Positions 29,391 through 33,501 of a DNA stretch of 33,501 nucleotides are shown in pieces. A model generated the notes under the pieces. That model did no database searches. It was not told the origin of the DNA and saw only the letters and a program-made list of their open reading frames with translations. Origin of the DNA: DASYVD01 sp050693035 (lineage in GTDB: Bacteria > Actinomycetota > UBA4738 > CALAEC01); the NCBI GenBank assembly GCA_050693035.1, contig JBOGWB010000059.1, positions 1 through 33,501 of the forward strand. The letters are read 5' to 3'. Numbering within the stretch: the first letter of the stretch is position 1; each line of letters begins with the position of its first letter. The position numbers and the translations under genes are program-made.

Positions 29391-30188
29391 ATGGTGCGGA
29401 AAAGGAAGAACAAGGCGGAACAGCCGGCGGGATTCGCGGGGTACGAGCTCGACCCGGCCTCGCGATCCCGACTGACCCCGGAGGACGTACAGAAGAAGGA
29501 GTTCCGCCTGGCGTTCCGCGGTTACCACGAGAGCGACGTCGACGAGTTCCTGGACCACGTCACCGAGGACCTGGCGGCCCTCCACGAGGAGAACAAGCGC
29601 CTCCGGGAACAGGTGGGGGACCCGTTGGGCGGTCCGGTCGACCTCCAGGCCGCGGAGGAGCGGGCCGAGCGGATCGTCCGGGACGCACGGGAGCACGCCG
29701 CCCGTCTCGTGGCCGAGGCGGAGGGCCGGGCCGGCGATCGCACCGGGGGGAACGCTGGAGGAGACACCACGCCGGGCTGGTACCTGCTGCAGGAGCGGGA
29801 TTTCCTCGAGCGCCTGGCTTCCCTGGTGAAAGACCATGCCGAGGACCTGAAGCAGCGGGCCCGGTCCCGGCCGGCGGAGCCGGTGGACCTCACGGAGGGT
29901 TCCGGAGCTGTGCCGCTCGATTCGCCGGATTCGGTGGAGCCACCCATGGTGGAGGAGGGCGCCGGAGGGGAACTGGAAGGCGATCGACCGGAGGACGCGG
30001 CCAACCCGGGGGAGGATCGGATCGACCTCACGCCGCTGGAGGCGACCGCCCCGATGAGCTCCGTGGCCGCTTCGGAGGAGCACGACCTCCTCAGGGATTG
30101 GGACGAACGCAGCCCCGAAGACAACCGAGGGCGTCGCAAGGACGAGGACTCGTCTCTCAAGGAGCTGTTCTGGGGAGAGGACTCCTGA
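29391..30188 (+). CDS. divIVA: DivIVA-domain protein (Wag31-like)
   Basis: This 265-residue coiled-coil protein is expected at poles or septum. GGGAGGTG lies 5 nt before ATG 29391. The DivIVA lipid-binding N-domain starts unusually late: LTPEDVQKKEFRLAFRGYHESDVDEFLDHV at about 28-57, followed by the first coiled-coil stretch to about 75. A 27-residue basic extension (MVRKRKNKAEQ) lies in front. A second helical block, WYLLQERDFLERLASLVKDHAEDLKQ (about 127-152), resembles the FLxxERxFLxxLAxLVxxHA segment of actinobacterial DivIVA-like proteins. A long acidic disordered part (155-250) ends in KELFWGEDS. It is the DivIVA homologue of the cluster; whether it drives polar growth like Wag31 is open. 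Confidence 0.88.
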   Translation: MVRKRKNKAEQPAGFAGYELDPASRSRLTPEDVQKKEFRLAFRGYHESDVDEFLDHVTEDLAALHEENKRLREQVGDPLGGPVDLQAAEERAERIVRDAREHAARLVAEAEGRAGDRTGGNAGGDTTPGWYLLQERDFLERLASLVKDHAEDLKQRARSRPAEPVDLTEGSGAVPLDSPDSVEPPMVEEGAGGELEGDRPEDAANPGEDRIDLTPLEATAPMSSVAASEEHDLLRDWDERSPEDNRGRRKDEDSSLKELFWGEDS

Positions 30189-30221
30189 CCCCGGATCGCC
30201 TCCATCTCGGATAGGAGCGGC

Positions 30222-30401
30222 TTGTACGCGGCGTCCCTGGTTTTCCTCGCCGCCGCCGCCGTGACCCTCGCGGTGGGCATCCAGGGCGAGGGCTTGAGAC
30301 TCCTCTTCGTCTCCGTCGCGTGCAGTGTCCTGGCCGCGGGCTCCGTGAGCGTGGCGGTGGTGCGCCGGGTTCGCCGCGGCCGGTCCGCGGCCGGCCGGTA
30401 G
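30222..30401 (+). CDS. Small two-helix membrane protein (59 residues)
   Basis: TTG 30222 has AGGAG at 30213-30217, 4 nt upstream, and starts 33 nt after the divIVA stop. The 59 residues form two hydrophobic helices (about 2-20, YAASLVFLAAAAVTLAVGI, and 26-47, RLLFVSVACSVLAAGSVSVA) joined by a short QGEG turn, and a strongly basic tail (RRVRRGRSAAGR), so both ends are probably cytoplasmic. Similar unnamed two-helix proteins follow divIVA in other actinobacteria as far as I remember. The function is unknown; the position suggests an envelope role. It ends 13 nt from the convergent ileS stop. Confidence 0.6.
   Translation: MYAASLVFLAAAAVTLAVGIQGEGLRLLFVSVACSVLAAGSVSVAVVRRVRRGRSAAGR
30377..30397. 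terminator. Possible bidirectional terminator hairpin
   Basis: CGGCCGG (30377-30383) and CCGGCCG (30391-30397) form a 7-bp stem around TCCGCGG. It lies at the end of the 59-codon gene and 18 nt beyond the convergent ileS stop, so it could serve both strands. No U-tract exists on either side. Confidence 0.35.
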
Positions 30402-30414
30402 GCGGGCCTTCTCT

Positions 30415-33400
30415 CTACGATGCTCGGCGGAGCGTGATGCTCACTCCCACACCGTCGACTTCCGCTCGCTCGCGCCACGCTCCGTCCCATCCCTCGCCGG
30501 CACCGGCCTCGACCCGGACGGCGAGAACTTCGCGAGCGATCCAGTCGCGATGGGCGGCCAGAGCCTCCGCCACCGCCGCCGACGTCTCGATGGCCAGCTC
30601 GATGCGGTCGGTGACGTCCAGGCCGGCGGCCTTCCGGGCGTCCTGAACCAGCCTGACGAGGTCCCGGCCCAAACCCTCCAGGCGAAGATCGGGCGTGACC
30701 TCCAGATCGAGGGCCAGAGTCAGGCCACGCTCGCCGGCCACTCCCCACCCCGAGCGGGTCTCCTCGATCAGTTCGACGTCGTCCGGACCGAGATCGACCG
30801 CCTCCCCGCCGACTTCCACGGTGACGCGCCCCCCTCCGGCCAGGGTGGAGGCGAGGCTGCCGTCGTCGGCCGCCAGCGCCGAGGCGACCCCCTTCACCCT
30901 GGGTCCGAGCCGCGGGCCCAGCTCGCGGAAGTTGGGCCTGGCCCGCCACGTCGTCAGCTCCTCGGCAGACTCGGAGACCACCACGTGGCGCAGGTTGAGC
31001 TCTTCGGCCACCAACGGCAGCAGCGGCTCCAGCGCCGAGTAGTCGCCACCGTAGTGAACCACCCCCCGTCGGAGCGGCTGGCGGATCTTCACCCGCGCAT
31101 CGTTCCGCACCCGCCTGCCCAGCTCCACGATGTCCCGGGCGGCCTTCATCGCTTCATCAAGCGATGCGTTCACCAATGACCCGTCGGGCTCGGGGTAGTC
31201 CGACAGATGCACGGACTCGGGCTTTCCCTCACGTTCGGCCGACAGATTCCTCCAGATCTCCTCGGCCACGAACGGGGTGAACGGGGCCAGGAGCTGAGCC
31301 ACGGTCTCCAAGCACTCGTGCAAGGTGAGGAAAGCGGCCGCCTTCTCCCGCGCTTCCTGCGGGCGCACCGGGTCCCAGAACCGCCGGCGAGCCCGTCGAA
31401 CGTACCAGTTGGACAGGTCGTCCAAGAACATGGCCACTCGCCGTCCCGCGGCGGTAGCGTCGTACCGCTCCAGCCTCTCGCGGACATCGGCGACCGTCCG
31501 GGCCAGCTGCGACAGGACCCACCGGTCCAGGACGGGCCGCTCCGCGGGAGGTACCTCGTGGTCTGCGGGGTCGAACTGGTCCGCGTTCGCGTACGTCACG
31601 AAGAAGGAGTACACGTTCCACAACGTCAGCAGGAAGTGCCTGACCACATCGTCGATGGCTTCTAGCGACACTCGGCGGTCGGCCCATGGCGATCCGCCGC
31701 TGATGAAGAACCATCGAAGCGCGTCTGCGCCCTGCCGGTCCAACACCACCCAGGGGTCGATCACGTTTCCCAGGCTCTTGGACATCTTCCGTCCGTCGGC
31801 GTCGAGCAGCAGCCCGAGGCAGACCACGTTTCGGTAGGCCGTGGAGTCCAGGATCAGGGTGGATTCGGCCATCAGCGAGTAGAACCACCCCCGGGTCTGG
31901 TCGATGGCCTCGGCGATGTAGTCGGCCGGGAAACGCTTCTGGAAGAGCTCGCTCCCGCGTCCCAGGTCTGGGTGGTAGCCCCACTGGGCGAAGGGCATGG
32001 CCCCCGAGTCGTACCAAACGTCGATGAGGTCGGGCACACGCCGGGACTCCTCTCCGCAGTCCGGGCATCCGAACGCGACCTCGTCGATGTCGGGGCGGTG
32101 CGGGTCGACGCCCGTCACGTCGCGTCCAGCGAGATCGGAGAGCTCCGTGAGCGACCCCACCGCGGTGACGTGCTTGTTGGAGCAGCGCCACAGGGGAAGC
32201 GGGGTCCCCCAGTACCGTTCACGGGAAAGTGCCCAGTCCACGTTGTTCTCGAGCCAGTCCCCGTACCGACCGTGCTTGATCCGATCCGGGTGCCAGTTCA
32301 CCGATTCGTTCACTTCCAGCAGGCGGTCCTTCCTGGCGGTTGTGCGAACGTACCACGACGTCCGGGACATGTAGAGGAGGGGCGTGTCGCACCTCCAGCA
32401 CAGCGGGTAGGTGTGCTCGTACGGCTCCTCACGCAGCAGCAGCCCCCGGCCGCGAAGGTCCTCGATGATGAGCGGATCGGCCTCCTTCACGAAGGTGCCC
32501 CGGATCCACTCCACCGGCGTCTCGTCCGTGAACCGGCCGTAATCGTCCAGAGGATTGTAGGTCGGCCATCCCTCCCGCCTTCCGATCTCCAGGTCCTCGG
32601 CCCCGAACCCCGGAGCGATGTGCACGATCCCGGTCCCTTCTTCCATGGAGACGAAGTCGGCCGCCACCACGCGGTGGACGTCGCCGTCGACGTTGGGAAA
32701 GAGCGGGGCGTACCGCGCCCCGATGAGCGCCCGGCCCTCCAGCGTGGCGGTGTCCCGGCCCTCCTCCCCGAACACGGCCGGGCGGAGTCGCTCCGCCACG
32801 ACGAGGCGCTCCCCCCCGAACTCGGCCACGACGTAGCGCTCGCCCGGGTCCACGGCGAGCCCGAGGTTCGACGGCAGGGTCCACGGCGTGGTGGTCCATG
32901 CGACGATGGCCGCCCCCACCAGGCTCGGGTCGGGGGTTTCCACGATGGGGAACTTCACGAACACACTCGGGTCGACGACCGTGGCGTATCCCAGCGCGAC
33001 CTCGTGATCCGAGAGCGGCGTGCTGCACCGAGGGCAGTACGCGACCGAGTTGTGGTCCTCGAACAACAGCCCCTGGCGATGGAGCTCCTTGAGGGACCAC
33101 CACACGCTCTCCACGTATTCGGGCGTCATCGTCCAGTACGCCTGTGAGAGGTCGATCCAGAACCCGATCCGCTCGGTGAGCCTCTCCCAGTCCTCGACGT
33201 AGCGGGTCACGGACTCTCGGCAGAGTCGATTGAACTCGGCGATCCCGAACGCCTCGATGTCTCGCTTGCTCTTGGTCCCGATCTCCTTCTCCACCTCCAG
33301 CTCGACGGGGAGGCCGTGACAGTCCCAGCCGGCCTTCCGGAACACGTAGTGCCCCGTCATGGTCTTGAACCGCGGGTAGAGATCCTTGAACGTCCGGGAC

Positions 33401-33501
33401 GGGACGTGGTGGATCCCGGGCTTCCCATTGGCCGTCGGTGGGCCCTCGTAGAACACCCACTCGGGGGCATCCTTCCGGAGCTCCAGGCTCTTCTGGAAGA
33501 T
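30415..33501 (-). CDS. ileS: Isoleucyl-tRNA synthetase (5' end outside window)
   Basis: IleS charges tRNA-Ile with isoleucine and edits valine. The frame is open to base 33501 and begins IFQKSLELRKDAPEW before the family motif VFYEGPPTANGKPGIHHV, which carries the HIGH-equivalent. At least 1028 residues are visible, so only a few dozen are missing. KMSKS is encoded at 31774-31788 (complement). Also seen are AGWDCHGLPVELEVEKE, the editing-domain stretch WTTTPWTLPSN, CPRC, CWRC and CPDC zinc-type pairs, and an anticodon-binding domain with WYVRRARRRFWDP. Length and motif form point to the long, eukaryote-like IleRS clade found in mycobacteria, a clade often insensitive to mupirocin. It is convergent with the divIVA block. 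Confidence 0.97.
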   Translation of the reverse strand: MFQKSLELRKDAPEWVFYEGPPTANGKPGIHHVPSRTFKDLYPRFKTMTGHYVFRKAGWDCHGLPVELEVEKEIGTKSKRDIEAFGIAEFNRLCRESVTRYVEDWERLTERIGFWIDLSQAYWTMTPEYVESVWWSLKELHRQGLLFEDHNSVAYCPRCSTPLSDHEVALGYATVVDPSVFVKFPIVETPDPSLVGAAIVAWTTTPWTLPSNLGLAVDPGERYVVAEFGGERLVVAERLRPAVFGEEGRDTATLEGRALIGARYAPLFPNVDGDVHRVVAADFVSMEEGTGIVHIAPGFGAEDLEIGRREGWPTYNPLDDYGRFTDETPVEWIRGTFVKEADPLIIEDLRGRGLLLREEPYEHTYPLCWRCDTPLLYMSRTSWYVRTTARKDRLLEVNESVNWHPDRIKHGRYGDWLENNVDWALSRERYWGTPLPLWRCSNKHVTAVGSLTELSDLAGRDVTGVDPHRPDIDEVAFGCPDCGEESRRVPDLIDVWYDSGAMPFAQWGYHPDLGRGSELFQKRFPADYIAEAIDQTRGWFYSLMAESTLILDSTAYRNVVCLGLLLDADGRKMSKSLGNVIDPWVVLDRQGADALRWFFISGGSPWADRRVSLEAIDDVVRHFLLTLWNVYSFFVTYANADQFDPADHEVPPAERPVLDRWVLSQLARTVADVRERLERYDATAAGRRVAMFLDDLSNWYVRRARRRFWDPVRPQEAREKAAAFLTLHECLETVAQLLAPFTPFVAEEIWRNLSAEREGKPESVHLSDYPEPDGSLVNASLDEAMKAARDIVELGRRVRNDARVKIRQPLRRGVVHYGGDYSALEPLLPLVAEELNLRHVVVSESAEELTTWRARPNFRELGPRLGPRVKGVASALAADDGSLASTLAGGGRVTVEVGGEAVDLGPDDVELIEETRSGWGVAGERGLTLALDLEVTPDLRLEGLGRDLVRLVQDARKAAGLDVTDRIELAIETSAAVAEALAAHRDWIAREVLAVRVEAGAGEGWDGAWRERAEVDGVGVSITLRRAS

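Noticed and set aside
31972..33147. Plus-strand frame of 391 codons opposite ileS
   Set aside because: It is the complement of the synthetase gene, which has HIGH-type and KMSKS motifs; the plus-strand product has no recognisable features.
1..33501. tRNA or rRNA genes, CRISPR array, transposase, prophage or attachment sites
   Set aside because: None was seen on reading either strand; no tRNA-like cloverleaf with CCA-adjacent acceptor, no regularly spaced repeats, no integrase or transposase motifs.

Overview
This window is a high-GC chromosomal segment that reads as the division and cell-wall (dcw) region of an actinobacterium. The evidence is a FtsZ close to mycobacterial FtsZ, SepF and DivIVA/Wag31-type proteins with no ftsA, a DUF3040 membrane protein next to mraZ, many GTG/TTG starts, and a MurE carrying the meso-diaminopimelate motif DNPR. 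murB lies inside the cluster, between murC and ftsQ. I recall murB being elsewhere in Mycobacterium, so a deeper or uncultured actinobacterial lineage is likely; the class cannot be fixed from this sequence.

Layout. (1) 1-4326, plus strand: the 3' part of an error-prone-type DNA polymerase III alpha gene (dnaE2/imuC-like), an MFS efflux-type transporter and a dinB (Pol IV) gene, arranged as one tight operon. Both polymerase genes carry an in-frame imperfect palindrome of about 80 bp that appears as extra residues in the protein. (2) 4348-5441, plus: DUF3040 membrane protein and a MerR-family regulator whose ribosome binding site can be folded into a hairpin. (3) 5445-9827, minus: a moxR - DUF58 - transglutaminase operon, convergent with merR. 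(4) 9828-10751: a regulatory intergenic region and a small HNH endonuclease gene on the plus strand. (5) 10850-25562, plus: mraZ with a phased array of MraZ-type boxes, a structured leader in the position of the actinobacterial mraW RNA, an unannotated 37-codon membrane peptide, then rsmH, ftsL-like, ftsI, murE, murF, mraY, murD, ftsW, murG, murC, murB, ftsQ. Most of these genes overlap by 1 to 16 nt. (6) 25589-30401, plus: ftsZ with its own promoter region, pgeF, yggS, sepF, yggT, a divIVA-like gene and a 59-codon two-helix membrane protein. (7) 30415-33501, minus: ileS, running off the window at its 5' end.

How the genes work together. MraZ is expected to control the operon. MurC, D, E, F and B make the UDP-MurNAc-pentapeptide, MraY and MurG make lipid II, and FtsW with FtsI polymerise and cross-link septal peptidoglycan. 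FtsQ and the FtsL-like protein form the divisome core. FtsZ is probably tethered to the membrane by SepF, because ftsA is absent and FtsZ ends in the SepF-binding type of tail. DivIVA probably marks poles or septum. No tRNA, rRNA, CRISPR array, transposase or prophage was seen.
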